Positions 1 through 13,680 of a stretch of 64,000 nucleotides of DNA are shown piece after piece. The notes under the pieces were generated by a model. That model worked only from the letters and a program-made list of their open reading frames with translations, was not told the origin of the DNA and made no database searches. A program made the position numbers and the translations under genes. The stretch is taken from contig JAZBQD010000027.1 of NCBI GenBank assembly GCA_036583965.1, positions 21,565,001 through 21,629,000 on the forward strand, given 5' to 3'. The DNA is from Prunella strophiata (Eukaryota > Chordata > Aves > Passeriformes > Prunellidae). Every line of letters begins with the position of its first letter. Within the stretch, counting starts at the first letter, position 1.

Positions 1-3000
1 CCCATTTTAGATGAAATTTATTTCCCAAGGACTTTAGAATGGAAAACATAGGGGAGAAGAGGAGGGGATTGAATTTGAATTTCAGGGCCTGAGAATTAAA
101 ATTCTTTTATTTTATACAGATACTATTTTGAAATGATGCTGTTGTTCCTAGAAATGCCATTCAGAAGAAGAATGAGTTCTATCTGTTTTGAAGGGAGGGG
201 AAAAAAAATCCTTAAATCTCCAATATGATGGATATGACAAAAGGTAGGAAGATAATGCATATTAAAATAAATAGCAATTTTAATTAAAAGTATCATAGGA
301 CTTACAGGATTTGATTCTAAATTCAGAATTTACACAGCATGTAAATGTACATGTTTACTGTGTCCATTCTGTAATGCAAATACAGTATAGCCATCTATTT
401 GCCAGAAGAAAGAAAAAAAAGTCTAAAAATAGATCTTATGATATTACATGATAACATTTGTCACATGAACAGCATATAGGAACTCTCAGAATTCTGATAA
501 TAAAATAAATTTAAAATGGGCATAAAAGACTTTCCTTGGAATTTACATAGTTGATGCCATCCTATTAAATAAAGGGTAGAATTCAAAAGTTAAGCAAGTT
601 CCATGCCAGTGGTAATTGTGGACTACTGCTCCCTTAAATGAGTAGTATAAATTGTTTGATGTTCTGTATTGTAATACAATAATTATGCTAAGCTCTTTCT
701 TTTGCTTGTGGATCAACTTGAAAACTGTTGATGCTGTGTAAATAATAGCAACTCTGGGCAAATACATCTATAAACCACATGCATTTGTAATGTAATCTTG
801 GAAATAGCAGTGCCATTCTATGGAAATTAGAAAATTCTACAAATGTCACAACAGGCATCTAGTTCTTGTAAACTCATACCACTATTAAAATACACAGCTC
901 TTTATAAGAAAATACAGTTATTCAATGGTGTGACAGCTGCATAAATATGAAAGCTGCAGAAGTGGTGTATCATAATGGGAGGGTGTACAAAACCTGCCAT
1001 GTTCTGTGGGTGCAAAATACCATTAGATAGTAAAGGGACTCTGGCTTCTAAACCTGTTTGGTTATTCTGAAAACCCTTGCAAGGCTTGAAATTGACACTG
1101 CAGAGAGATACACAAAGTGCACTTAATCCTTCCAAGTGGTAGCTGGAAGTAGGCAGGCTCGTGCTGAAGTGCTTTCTTTGGTGCAAAGTTGAGTTCAACA
1201 CTTGCAGCCTGTCACCACGGGGTTGTGTGACACCGCGTGCTGCGGCCACGCGCTCGGGGACTGCCACTCCTCCTGCAGCAGCTCTCAGCAGCACCTTCAC
1301 AGGTAGATTTCCAAAAGCTGTGGGAACGTGTTCCCTTGTGATCCTTTAACATGGTGGGGAACTTGCAATTTTCCTTGTTCTGCTTTTAGTTCACTGATGG
1401 TACGACATCTGAAACTGCAGCTTTTTGGTGTGAACAGGCCTGAGGTTGACAAAAGCATGAACCAAATGCAGCAAGGACTAGAAAATGGGTGAACAAGCAA
1501 GCAAATTGGAGAACTGCCTGCTTACTTGGTCTAGTGAACAAATATTACTGCAACTTAAGTACTGAACAAATTAGACTGCCCCCTACTCCTTCAAAACTTG
1601 CAGAATTTGCACATCAGGTGAGCTGGAGATATGTACAAACAGTGGTTAGTGGGGTTCCCTCAGCGTAGAATAAAACTCAAATTCATGGTAACAATAATGT
1701 CAATGGGAAGTAAACTTATTAAAGCAAATTATAAAAATTACAGGAAACCTACCATGAGTCAAAACATAGCAACTTATATTTCAGTTAGTGAAATTTGGTA
1801 CATTCTATGTATTTATGTATTCTGCATTTTCAATAGTAATTCTATTTTTTTTTCATGCAGAGCTATATATGCAAAAAGATTCTTTTTAAAAGGGTAAAAG
1901 CTATTTATGTTCTAGGTTGTTTTAAGGATACAGTACTGTAGGTCTACTGTTGATCTCAAGTTTACTAAAATTCACATCTGTGGTATAACTTGGAGAAAGT
2001 AGAAGGGAAATTCTTTTAACTTAAAATTGCACATCAAAAAAATCCAAGTAAAATTCTGACCCATTTTGATAAGCAAGGCCTGTGGATATTTTAACTGTTG
2101 CTCAAATTAAAAAAAAAAAATGTAAATATAATAGGTTTTTGAAAATAAAATAAATAATACAGTACTCCTCTGACATTTTTTCAGATGAACAATTTTTCAG
2201 GAAGATTACAAGGCTGAGTAGTCAGTTTTTGAGAGGTGGAGTATAGTTTAGTTGGTGGGCCTGCTGTGATTGGAATTGATTAATGGGTGTTGTGATAAGC
2301 ATAGAAACAGATCAGTGGCAGCTTATCCTGCTTTCAGCTGTCACAGCTGTGCCTCTTCACTCTTCTTCTGGCCCTATCACACTCCCTGGCAGCCTTTAAA
2401 GTACCTCCTTCCCAGTGGAATTTCTGCAAATCATCTACTCAAATGCCAAGATACCCTAGAAGCAGCTGTGTCTGAGAAAATTTGTTCAGGCTCACATATT
2501 TGTTGTGATGAAGAATATTACGTTAGAGAATCCTTTCCTCCTGCAGGAGGAAGCCCGCTGTGCCATACCCTGAAGAGAGAGTTAAATGATGGTTCTGATG
2601 GGCAGGTGGGCTCCTTAGTCAAGAACTTTCAATGCTGGCTGGAACAGGAACACAGTTTGCAAACCTGCTGGCTAAGAGCTATCACTGCTGCTGCTTGACA
2701 GTTGCAATAAATAACCCCTGAATGTTAATTTTATTGCTAATGGCTTGAGAGAAGCAATGCTGTTACTTGTTTAAAATCCTGGTAGCTGCCTTTTCTGTTG
2801 TAATGTTCAAAAGATTTTCAAATGCAGGTTTTAGAAGTTCTGAATGTGCTTTGAAAGTATTTCCCTGGTTTCCTTAATGAGAGCTGTGATCTCCAGTGTG
2901 ATCACTGATGTGTGTAGTTTGACAGGAATCATGCAGTTTTAACAGAAAATTATAGCTATGTGAATTTTATACAAAATAAAAATGGGACTCTGAGGTCCCT

Positions 3001-6000
3001 TCTAAGCTGGCATTCAATGAGCCAAGCTTTTTGTGTAACTTCATGGATTTGAGGAGGATAGCCCATGTGCTTTTCAGGATATGAGACTTAATGCTCTGTA
3101 GGATTTCTCTGATTAGTTACAAAAATATTTTGTTCATTTTATTGGAAAGAGAATAAGCCTAGAGCATGGAAATAACTTATACTACTCTTTCTGGACATTT
3201 TGTAGATTATAATACTTAGGTGGTAAATAGTCTTTTTATGAAATCTCTGGGTGCTGTAAATAATTTTTGGCTTCTCTATATGCTTTAAATGCCTGAGGCA
3301 GCTATCTCAGCATTATCAATAAATATTAAAAAATGTTTTTATCCAACTCAGGCAAATTAAATCTGAATTGAAAAGCAAAGGATGCACACAGAAGGTCTCA
3401 TCTCTGGCTAAAGCTGAAAGATGTTTAACTGATCCACCAAGGTACTGTACAGTTTATTCACTGTGGTAGTCTGTGAATAAGAATAAGTTTAGACTATTTG
3501 GAAAAATAAATACTCACAGCTAAAAAAGACAATTTGTTAAGTTTCAATTATAAGTGCATGTACAGTTCCTGTGTTGTGTATAGAGTCAACTGAGTCACAT
3601 TAGTGGGAAACTATTTCTCAATGAGACTAAAAAAAAAAATCTTATTTCAATTTTTAATTATATTTTACAGAGGAATATATCTAAGGCTGTTTTGTAAAAT
3701 GACATTATTTATTTATTCTATGATGATATTGTATGTCAGCTGTATTTTGTGATGTCTTCTGGCATACAAAAGCAAACAAAGTCATTCTACATTAATGACT
3801 TGTCTGAGACTGCTTGCCTATAACTCCATGCTCCTTTGCTATAGAAAAAACATGATCCTGAATCTTAAACAGCTTTTGAATAAAGGCACCTACAATTATG
3901 ATATGATAAAAAAAGTCCATAGGTTTATGACTTCATGCTTTTGGTTTTCTTCATTTAGTGGGTCTTGCTTCAATTTAGATTTGCATGTTCTTCAATAAAA
4001 AAAAAAAAATTATTCAGTGTAACTTAAAAATTCCCTGTTTCTATACTATCTAGTGCTGCCAAAATTGAATATTTTAAATGAGTACTGATTAAAAGGAAAG
4101 AAAAAATTTGATTATATGTTGTTCACATGTAGTGTAATTGTTAAGTTTTCCACATCTTGATCTGCTACAGAGGGACTTGTTCTTTGGGAATTCAGCCTGC
4201 ACTTTTGTCCTTCCTGTGATTTCTTATTTCAAGCTTGATAGAGAAAGCATCCACTGTTGTATCATTTCCTTAGTGCTAACAGCTTTTATTCTCTTCAACA
4301 AGTGTTTACAGAAAAGTGTTGATGCTTATTAATCTGTTTCTTGTCTTACAAATGTGCTTATGCATGATTTGTGGTAAAATTGGCATTTCTGACAGCTCTC
4401 AGTGTAATCTGCATAGCACAACAAGATTGTTACATTGAACAGATGTGGCTTGGAGTTGTTATTCTTCGTAATTACCATCATTAAGTGAAAGCATGTGTCA
4501 ATCAACTTTGTACTTTAAACACACCACTCATTTGTGAGACACATGCATCTGCATTTAGATACAGATCTAAATTACTTGGGTTTGAAATTTATTTCTGTTG
4601 TTTCTATTTAATACAATACTCCATGAAACACATAATGCCCAAAGATGTCAAAGCAACAGATCATCAAGTTAAGAAAGGCTTTACTGGGAGTTCTTGTAGA
4701 TATTATTTTCTTTTTGGAAGGGGAAGAGAGGAGGGTGATGATAATAGATTCATTTTCCTTTTCTTATGTAAAGAAAATGCATTTAAGTTTAACTTTATAC
4801 ATTTCCAAAGTCACTCTCCTATTTTGATGTTTATGACTTTCTTATTTGAGGGAAGGAGGTTCTGTTTAGTTTGATTATTTAGAGGCAAAAATGAACCTGC
4901 ATCAGTAAACTTGATATAATGCCTTTTAAGGATTAATCTTTGGGTCATTAATGTTGCCAGGATACCTTGTAGGGTCACAAATGTTCATACTGGTAACAAA
5001 CAGGATTAGATCAGGAAATTATATTTTGAGTAGAGTTGAAAACAAAGGGGTCTTAGCCTGATTGCCCAACAAATGACAATAGAATCTGACTGAAGCACAC
5101 AAAAGCAAGGCACATTTGGAGATGACATTCACTTTATCCTTGTTTCCTTCTATGTGGACTTCAGTTCTTTGTGTCAGGGACAGTAGGCATGATGGCACCT
5201 ATGTACTGGGGGTTTGAGGGTCTTTCACCCTGTCCTGTGACTCTTCTTCAGTGCCAAAGTAAGATGGACTTGTATATGAGCCACAAAGTGACACTCATCA
5301 CTCATCACCTTGAAATACCTTCAATTTTTGAGGGTATTTTAGCCTCTACCTTTACAATGAAAGCATTTGTTCCGAGATATTTTTTATCCTCCCAAATTAA
5401 TGAAAGAGAAAAAAAACAATTACATTTTTATCCTTTAATTTTCTTTTAGGTCTTTGCTTGCTGCATTAAAGATGATTCTGTATCCTGGATGTGGTGTGTG
5501 ACTTGTATCCTACTTTCTGACAAAAAAAACCCCCACTGTATAAATATTCTTTGGAATATTTCATGAAAATATATTGTTTAGATCCTGCCAGAGGCACATA
5601 AGATTTCATGCTGATTATTTTTTAGACCCTAATCATCTTATCCTTATTGAATCTTCTAGAAGTACTGAAATAGAAATTTAAAAGAATTCATTTGAAAATT
5701 AGAAGCCAGATTAGCTACAGCCAAAGAATAAATAATAAAGAACTAGGAAATAACTCTTCATTTCATTGAATTTTGAAGAAAAAAAAAATTATTTGCAGTC
5801 CAAATCTAGTGCCTAATATAGAACCAGAAAAAAAAATGGAAATGACACGGGGAACACAGCAGTACAGTCTGACAGATAGTGAAATCAAGTTCTAATCTCA
5901 GCCCTTTAAGTTAGAGAAGAAACTTTCTGACAATCACTTGCAAGTTATCTGGTAGCAGTGTAAAACCAGTCACTGGGAGGCAAGAAAACCAGGGCCATGC

Positions 6001-6455
6001 ATTGATTAGTACTTAAATGGTCCCAGCCAATTTTGCACATTTGGTAATTTTCTTTGCCATTAATTTCTCCACCTGTTGAAGGGTATGATATGTGGCTACT
6101 TGGAGTTTATCACCATTCTGGTGAAGCAGTTTAGCAGTGTTGGAAGTCCCACAAAATTGCAATCTGGGGGCAGAGGAAACCCTGGATGCCTCTGTGACTT
6201 TGGATAATTGTTCATTATATTTGCAGATTTCCAGCTGCCCTATGTGGGAGTGACTGGACTTCTGTAGGTTCACAGTTTGTGGTGATTGGGAGTGGGGCTG
6301 GGCCAGCCTCATCCCCAATGGAGGATGTGAGCAGCAGTGACAGCAATGAGCCATGGAGTGCCCAGGGCACTGACCAACCACCACAGGGAGCAGAGGGCAC
6401 ACAGGGGCACTGCATGGACATGAGGGGGATAAAAGGCTGGGACAAAGAACAAGGA
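1..6455. other. Intergenic, no gene recognised
   Basis: AT-rich DNA with scattered short open frames that lack start context, splice partners or family motifs. The longest, 142 codons at 2270-2698, has no recognisable domain. A GC-richer patch at 1150-1320 contains a few CpGs. Apart from one possible CR1 relic I see nothing else. Confidence 0.6.
2990..3026 (+). mobile_element. Possible CR1 tail relic
   Basis: GAGGTCCCTTCTAAGCTGGC resembles the CR1 end GAGGTCCCTTCCAACCT, but the terminal 8-mer repeat is not intact. Weak. Confidence 0.3.
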
Positions 6456-6589
6456 GGGCAGAGTTTGCAGCCTTCTGAAGTGGTGTGATGTTACTCTGTT
6501 TGGGCAGAGCCTGAAGCCTTCTGAAGTGGTTTGGTGTTACTGTGTATGGGGTGAAGCTTTCTGACATTGTGTGGTGACACTCTGTGCAT
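6456..6589 (+). repeat. 46-bp minisatellite, three units
   Basis: Units start at 6456, 6502 and 6548, all spaced 46 bp. Shared blocks are GGGCAGAG, the CCTTCTGAAGTGGT core and GTTACTGTG or GTTACTCTGTT; the third unit is more diverged and about 4 bp shorter. Immediately after, at about 6604-6631, a 13-bp unit (GTGGCATGTGCT and GTGGCATATGCT) is repeated. The local GC content is above the surroundings. Confidence 0.75.
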
Positions 6590-9500
6590 CCTGGCTGTCT
6601 GGACTGTGGCATGTGCTGTGGCATATGCTGTGATAGACTTCTACTGGAGCAAAGTGCTGGGAAGAAGATTCCCTCATACACTTTAGATTTAATATAATTT
6701 TGTTCAAAATAAGGAATTGAACTGTTGAACGGGCTGGAATTGAATGTGCTAAAAACTGCCTTACGTAGACCCAGCTATAAGCAAGACGTGAGATGCCAAG
6801 GCAGCTTGCAATGGTGGTGTGCTAACCAACCCTATCACCCCTTGTTCATGAGGAAGGTTGTAGAAGCTAGAATGTCCTCACTTTATTTACCCCTGCCCTG
6901 ATCTCCTGGGCTAATGAAATTCAGGGTAGATTTTCTGATATTTCTTGCATGACTGCATTGTCTTTCAGCTTTTTCAAGTATAAGATATGAATAATGAAAA
7001 CTTCCCGTTTTCCTCAGTGCAGAGAATTGTACATGAAGTGCCATATAAATGCCAGTTATCTGTTATTACATTTTCACATATGCTGATAAAAGAAAATTTG
7101 ATTTCAAGGAGCAGGGGTTCATTTCTGATGCTTTTTCCTATTCAGTGGTTTTCTTGCCCTTAGAAGTCCTCATAGCCCATAATTGTTGAAGATAGTGTTA
7201 CGTCTGCTTTTATGTTTTGATGTATGCTTTATTTTAAATGTTTTAGAGCATTTGTGAAGTATTCAGTAAGGACATGTAGGACTGGTGCAAAACGGAGTAT
7301 ACAACAGACATAGTCTGCTTCTGTGGTGAAATCCCAGCATCTCTACATTTCCTGCAGGCACACCTATTCTTTCTTGTATATTGTTATTTTAATGGCAGAA
7401 CTTTCCAGGAAACTTGGCATGTTTGCTGTCAGATATCAGCTTAATTTTAGTTATTCTATCATGTTATGCTTTCAGTTACTTAAAATGTAAGGAAATATTA
7501 CATGGAGGTAATGAAAATAATTAACTTTAAAAAGATACCAATTTTTTTTACATATTTGATTTAATTTTGGTGGTTTATTTGGATTTCAAAGGTTAGTGTA
7601 TTTTTTACATTAATTACTCTGCTTTAGAACATGATGGTTTATTTCTTGATGTTAGAGTCCTTTTTATTTACATGTGTAAAACGGACAATTGTTTAAACAC
7701 CATCTTTGCTCACAAAAATAATATTTTCATGACATGAGGGCAGAAATAAGAGAAGAGAATAATCTGAATTGCACACTATATGCAAGCAGAGCAGATATTT
7801 TATTCAGTCCAAGCTTCAACACTTATATTTTTTTTAAATCTGTTGTATTTTAGGGTAGTTGTACTATTGTTCTGCTAGAAGAAGCTTGTAGCTTTTTGAA
7901 GTGGGTGAAATAAAATATTTAAGTATATATGAAAAGAGAGATAGATTCCTGGCCTTCTGACCACTGAGTTCCTCTGAAGCAGAAGCTACATTATGAAGAA
8001 ATGAGCATCTTCTTGAGATGTTCTTAAAAAATAAGCTGAAAGTATATTTTAAAAAAGTTTTGCTTTGGGCTCACAAGAAACAATGTGCAACTAGGCTATG
8101 TTTAACAAAAATTTCTATATCCTTATGTCAACCCTTAGTGCTTGTAATTTGGAAAAACAGCAATTTTTTGAGAATTTAGAACTCAGAAGTTTTAAATTTT
8201 AGGTACTAATCCTTCCTTGCCCCCTTGATATTATTTAAATGGAGTAAGGCAGCTGAAAACATCCTTGGTTTTGTTTTCTGTCAAATATCAGAGTAATTTA
8301 TTATACTCTAATTAGAAGCAATGAATAGACTCAATCTTAAAGGTCTTTCCAAGAGTAAAGGATTCTATGGTTCCATGAAAAAAATCCTGCTTTTGTCAGG
8401 GACTTCTTATTTTATTATCTTGGAAATGACTGAGGTTATTTTCTTTGGAAACGGCAGCAAAAGAGAACATAAATTTATATCAATTTAACTTATTTTCAAT
8501 ACAGAAAATTAAGAGGTTGAAAGAGTAGCTTAAGTTACTCTTACCCTCTGAAGCTATATAAGCTTGGAAGTTAAGAAAGACATAGAAAAAAAATGTTGTT
8601 TGCAAAGATATTTCACTGTTCCATATGTGCTTAGAGATAGGCTTTTGTAGACATTCAGTGATATTCATTTCTGTTATGCATGTTTTATTTATTTTACTTT
8701 TTAATGTAGAATCATAAACAAATTTAGCAGTAACTATTAAGGGATGTTGTATGTTCCTAAAATGGGATGTGTTTGAAATCTGGAACAGGCATGTGTTGTG
8801 TTGAGAGCAGTAAATTTCTTGTAAAAATCCACCTATTAGGGCATCTTCTCCTCTTGAGGTGCATATATAGTTTTCATGAATGTTAATGAGGTTTATAGAA
8901 CTGCAAAGGAAACTGTACACCTAGACTACATGTGATATATATAATATTAACATCCCATAGGGCTTTTGTATTCTCCTTCATGTGCCATGGAACCCAGAGA
9001 TGCACAAAGAGCAGCTTAAGTCTGACATTTTGTTTGTTGTATTTGGCAAAATTGCCTTTGAGTGTAACAGGCTCCTGACAAACCTGTTCCTGTCCCATTT
9101 TGGCAGTGGTCTGGATATTTATTGATACATGTATGTACATGTGAGCAAATTTAGTTGCCTAAATATGAATTGACAGCTGAAAGAAAGCTTTGGCTTTCCT
9201 GATGGTTTATGCTGGGTTAAATGGGGATTAGTAGTTATTTTAACTGTTGAAATTTCACTTTTTGTATTCCCATGACTTTAGCCTTGTTTTGCTTGAATAC
9301 TGAAATTATCTTCAGAATATTAATCTAGTGCCTTTGATCCTTTATTCAGTAGCCACAACTCAAACAGTTCTGCTTGAATTTAAGATCTATTCCAAAATGT
9401 GAAGGAAGCATTTTACCTGTGGATAATGAGATCTGACAGTACCTGAGCTGCAGAAGGATATGAAATCACTATCTATAGAAAATAATATTTTTTCTACATA

Positions 9501-12500
9501 TTCAGGTTGAATGTGTGCACATCCTGGTAGCTGAAACATCTGTTTCTAGCTTGTTGTTCCTCATGGCTGCTTCTCAATTGGATTTCCTCAAGCAGGTCCA
9601 AAGCTTGTCACCTTAGCCAGGGTCTGTTAACTATCACCACTGGCCCCACATTAAGTAGGAGGTTCAGGGCTAAGCTAATAACTCTCCTGCCTTTCTGACT
9701 GATCACAGTGATTCTCCCTGTGGCTACTTATCATGCTGTGCTCCTATGGGAGGGTTATCTTCTTTGTCTCTTCTTCAGCTGGGAATTATTTTTGTTTTCT
9801 TCATTCCTAAGTTTTCAGGTGGTAATCCTGAAAGCCTTGTCACTTTTTGAAGCAGCTGTTTGACTTCCATCCATTATTTCTCCCTTATCAGTTTCATGCT
9901 CTCTCACATATGTAAATTTTGCTGCTTTCCTTTTCTCTGGCTGTAAATGTGGATGCTAATTTTCAAAGCAGAAGTTGTAACTAGACACGAGGCAGAATGG
10001 ATGCAATAGAAACATGAACCTAATGCTAGTTTGTGTGAACCTTGAATCAGTTTCTGTGCTGTCACAGGTAAAGTGATTTTTGCTGTAGTGTAACAGTGCT
10101 GCTTAATATTTTAACATGTTCTGTGTAGCTTATTAGGCTGTACCTACCACGAGCTTTCTAAGAGAGCTGAGGAGAGCTGAATGAGAGAGAAGAATCCACA
10201 AAACTGCTGATCTATGGTCACTGGCTGCCTCGTCCCTCACATAAAGCATTACCCAAGTCTATGAAATTGTTTCAGTTGGCTTTAAGGGGCATTGAGTAAG
10301 GCCCAGAATGAATATTAGGGTATACAGTGGAGGCTTTTTGCTTGTTGAGAGTTTTAGAAAAGATGGTGGTAGTGCAGGCAAATCCATGTGTCTTCCCTGG
10401 AAATCCTTCTGTGGAATTATAGACCTTGTTGTCCTATGATTGGAAAAAAAAAAAAAAACAAAAAGAAAGAACTTTAATCAGATTTGAAAAGTGTATCAAC
10501 ACTTTGAGAACATATACAGTTAAAATTAAGTTTATTTAATTCTCACATTGGGGTCTGGTGCGCTGGTTTGGCTTTTAAATTCTCCCTGTCTTGAGTATGA
10601 TGTTTTATGTCACCTGTATTAACTGTTCACTTGCTAAATGGAAAAGACATTGGTGTAAAGTGTTTGACAGAGTTTGTGTTTCAGGGAAAACTCAAATTGT
10701 GTGGGGAAAAAATTTGGCAAAGAGAAACAATATTATCTCTTCTGTATTTAGGTTTGGAAAAAAGCTTCCTGGGTCATGAAGTAATCCTGTGGAGAAGTGA
10801 AATATTGTTTAGTTTTACTGAGCAAAACTGGTCTGTCATCCAGTTCAGCTTGGGTGTTTGTCTGCATGTGGAGAGATCAACACAAGGACAACCCTGTGTC
10901 TTGTGAGTGGTAGCTTTTCAAATTGAAAACAAGGGTGAACATTGCATAACTCTTACACACTTGTGTTTCTCAGCTTTTATTTTACTGTACTATGGTCAGC
11001 TTGGGATTAGTCAGATCAGTCACAAAACTTGGTATAAGCAGGGACATGAAAATATAGCTCCTCAATGAACAGCTAGTTTTTCATCCTAACAGAGTCTGCT
11101 TGCTTTCACTTTATCATGCCAATAATTGTGAAGGCTGAACTGAGTTATTAGGCACTCTTGAAAAATTTTGATGATTTAAAATAAGATTTCTCCAAATCTA
11201 TTAAGCAGGAACTGTATTTTCAGTCCATGATGTAGTACTGCAAACTCTTAGATCTCTTTTAAAGGTAATGAAATGAAGGAAAATTGGTGATGGCAGTAGA
11301 TGGGAAATGGAATCTGAACTGAGAAGCAGCCTAAATAGGAGTGATCCCCAAATTGTTCATGAGATAAGTCTTACAAGGTTGCATAGCATATGTCAGAAAT
11401 AGCTGTAAGTGAACACAAGAGAACAGCAATGACAAAGAATGTTGGAGACAGAAATGTGAAGAAAATAATGGCAAAATTAATAAGGAGAGATGATTGGGAG
11501 AAGATTACAGGAAGAGGTAGGGATGTCTGTGAAACATGACAAAATAGATAAAAAATCAGAAAGCAATTGAGCACCCAAACCTCTGTGTGATTATGCATTC
11601 CAGACAGACATGGCAGCCAGCAGGACAAGAGAATAGGATTGCCATCACAGAAGTTCTCTTGGCAATTAATAAACTCTTTTAAAATTTCTTCCTTTAATTT
11701 CTTGCTCACCTATGGGTAGTCATTTCATTGTTTCTTACTGTCCTTTAGTCATAGCATCCTTCTGAATCTCATCTTTTCTGACCCATCCTCCTCTTTCCAT
11801 TCTTAATTTATCATTCTATTTTTCTTAAAATGTCTGAAGCTCTCTTCTTTAAACACTGTATTTGGGTCACAAGCCATGTGCATTGAAAGGGCTACTAGAG
11901 GACAATTCTTGCCAGATTTTTTTCAATTTTTGTTCATTAATGTTTAAATATTTAGAATGTTATGTAAATATAAAACACTAGCCAAGCTCTGACTATTACT
12001 TACTCTAAGTCTCATTCCTAGCTGACTAAATTAGGACAGTGATCTACGTGGTCAGCTCAGCTGAGCAGTGCCAGACAGGAGATTTATTATTTCAATCACT
12101 AAAACTTGCTGGGGAGTTTAGTGAACCTCCCACCCAATGTAATGGCCACATTTTGGTTTAAGTTGCATGAGGTTTATTCTCTACAGAAAGTCTAAACTAG
12201 GCCACTTGAACTAAATTATGAAACTGAGGTGCCTGTATTTCTTGCATTTTTATTTACAACATCAAAATAAACTTCATAGGAATAGACAGGGCATTACAAA
12301 TACTAATGAAAAGTAAACAAAAATATTTGTCTTTCTGTGATAGTAGTCTGTATAGTCACTTAAGCACACAGAATACTAAAATATATTGTTCAGAATAAAA
12401 TACGGCTTTCCAAGACATATTTTAATTAATTCTGCAAATATCAAAAATATGACTCTGACCATGCAGAGGAAAGCAAAGAAGGGAATAAAGAGAAGGAAAA

Positions 12501-12579
12501 GACGACAGAAAAGTTATTAATAGACCTGTAATGATCGGAAGTTTATTCTAGGGTTGAGGTAAAACTTAATGGTTCATAA
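6590..12579. other. Intergenic, no gene recognised
   Basis: AT-rich, with a CR1 tail near 8.3 kb and an A-rich run at 10444-10459. The region at 9540-9960 is slightly more C/T-rich but carries no exon I can support. Confidence 0.6.
8332..8378 (+). mobile_element. CR1 LINE tail relic
   Basis: TTAAAGGTCTTTCCAAGAG followed by GGATTCTATGGTTCCATG matches the CR1 3' end, including the terminal ATTCTATG 8-mer repeat. Upstream sequence is too decayed to extend it. Confidence 0.65.
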
Positions 12580-13680
12580 ATAGCAAATTCATTATGTTTT
12601 TAATACTTAGGTTATATTAGCACTATATAACATCTTTATGGTACCATTAGTACCACTTAATCCTAAACTAAGTTTGGAAATAAACATTTCCAAATATTTT
12701 TTTCATGGAACAATTGGCCAAATAAATTATTTTTACAATAAATATTACCTGATTAGGGCATGGCTCCTTCAATCATAAACATATTTATGATATAAATGTT
12801 TTATGCCAACTCTCGCACAGGGTTCTTAAATGTTAACAAATAAATTTATTTTAAAGGCCGTATCAAGGTGAAAACACCAGGGCCTTAGGCAGCAGGACAA
12901 TACATCACAGAGCCATTTCTCATTCAGTTACAGTAATGGCAAAGGATATGTTAAGACATAAAATGTGATATGGTTTGTTAAATATTCATTTATAATTTGC
13001 ATTCATTATTAAATCATGTGTTAGAACTAATCTTTAAACTCAAAAATACATAATGTGTCATGAAGTCTATTTGAAAGCATAACAATAAATATTTTATGCT
13101 TTTTATGTTGCTTTTTAAAGGTTGGCTAGAATACACCAAAATGCTTGTCATTAATGTAATTTAATTATTCCAAGGAGATTTGGTCTACACTGGCATTGAT
13201 TTCAATAATTTATTTCAACCTTTAGGTCAATATAAAATAAATACCTGTTTGGGAGATGGGCTGTTGTATGATTAATGACAGCTGAGCTCCCCCAGCCTGC
13301 CATCCACCCTGCAGTTCATTGTCTGCAGCCGTGCGGTGCAATGCGGGAGCTCCAAGAGGTAGAGGTTGGTATTCCCGAGGTCCTGAGCAGTTTGCTTGGT
13401 GCTTACAGTGCAGCTGCTTCACTGCTTGTGACTGCTGGAGGTCTCCTTTATATGACACCATAGCTGAAACCCTTGTACTGCTGGGAGCTGCACTGCCTGC
13501 AATGTCCTATTTCTGAATATCCATGGAACTGCTATTCCATTTCCAGCTCACACCCTGCCTGTATGAGAGGGGCGAGGGTGACGGAGAAGTGATTTGTATT
13601 ATAGGAGACTAGGAGCTACTCAACGAACCATGTAAAAACAGTTCATTAAAATGTTGATGTGCTTGGCTGGTTAATGCAAA
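12580..13680. promoter_or_regulatory. Candidate conserved regulatory block
   Basis: A stretch rich in homeodomain-type TTTATGA, ATTA and TAAT motifs, followed at 13280-13620 by a CpG-containing GC-richer core (GCCGTGCGGTGCAATGCGGG, GGGGCGAGGGTGACGG). No coding frame and no repeat signature. The texture resembles vertebrate conserved enhancers, but this is judged by eye only. Confidence 0.25.

Noticed and set aside
2270..2698. 142-codon frame
   Set aside because: No convincing start context, no domain, no splice signals; treated as chance.
8480..8920. 146-codon minus-strand frame
   Set aside because: AT-rich, lacks motifs, no promoter or poly(A) context.
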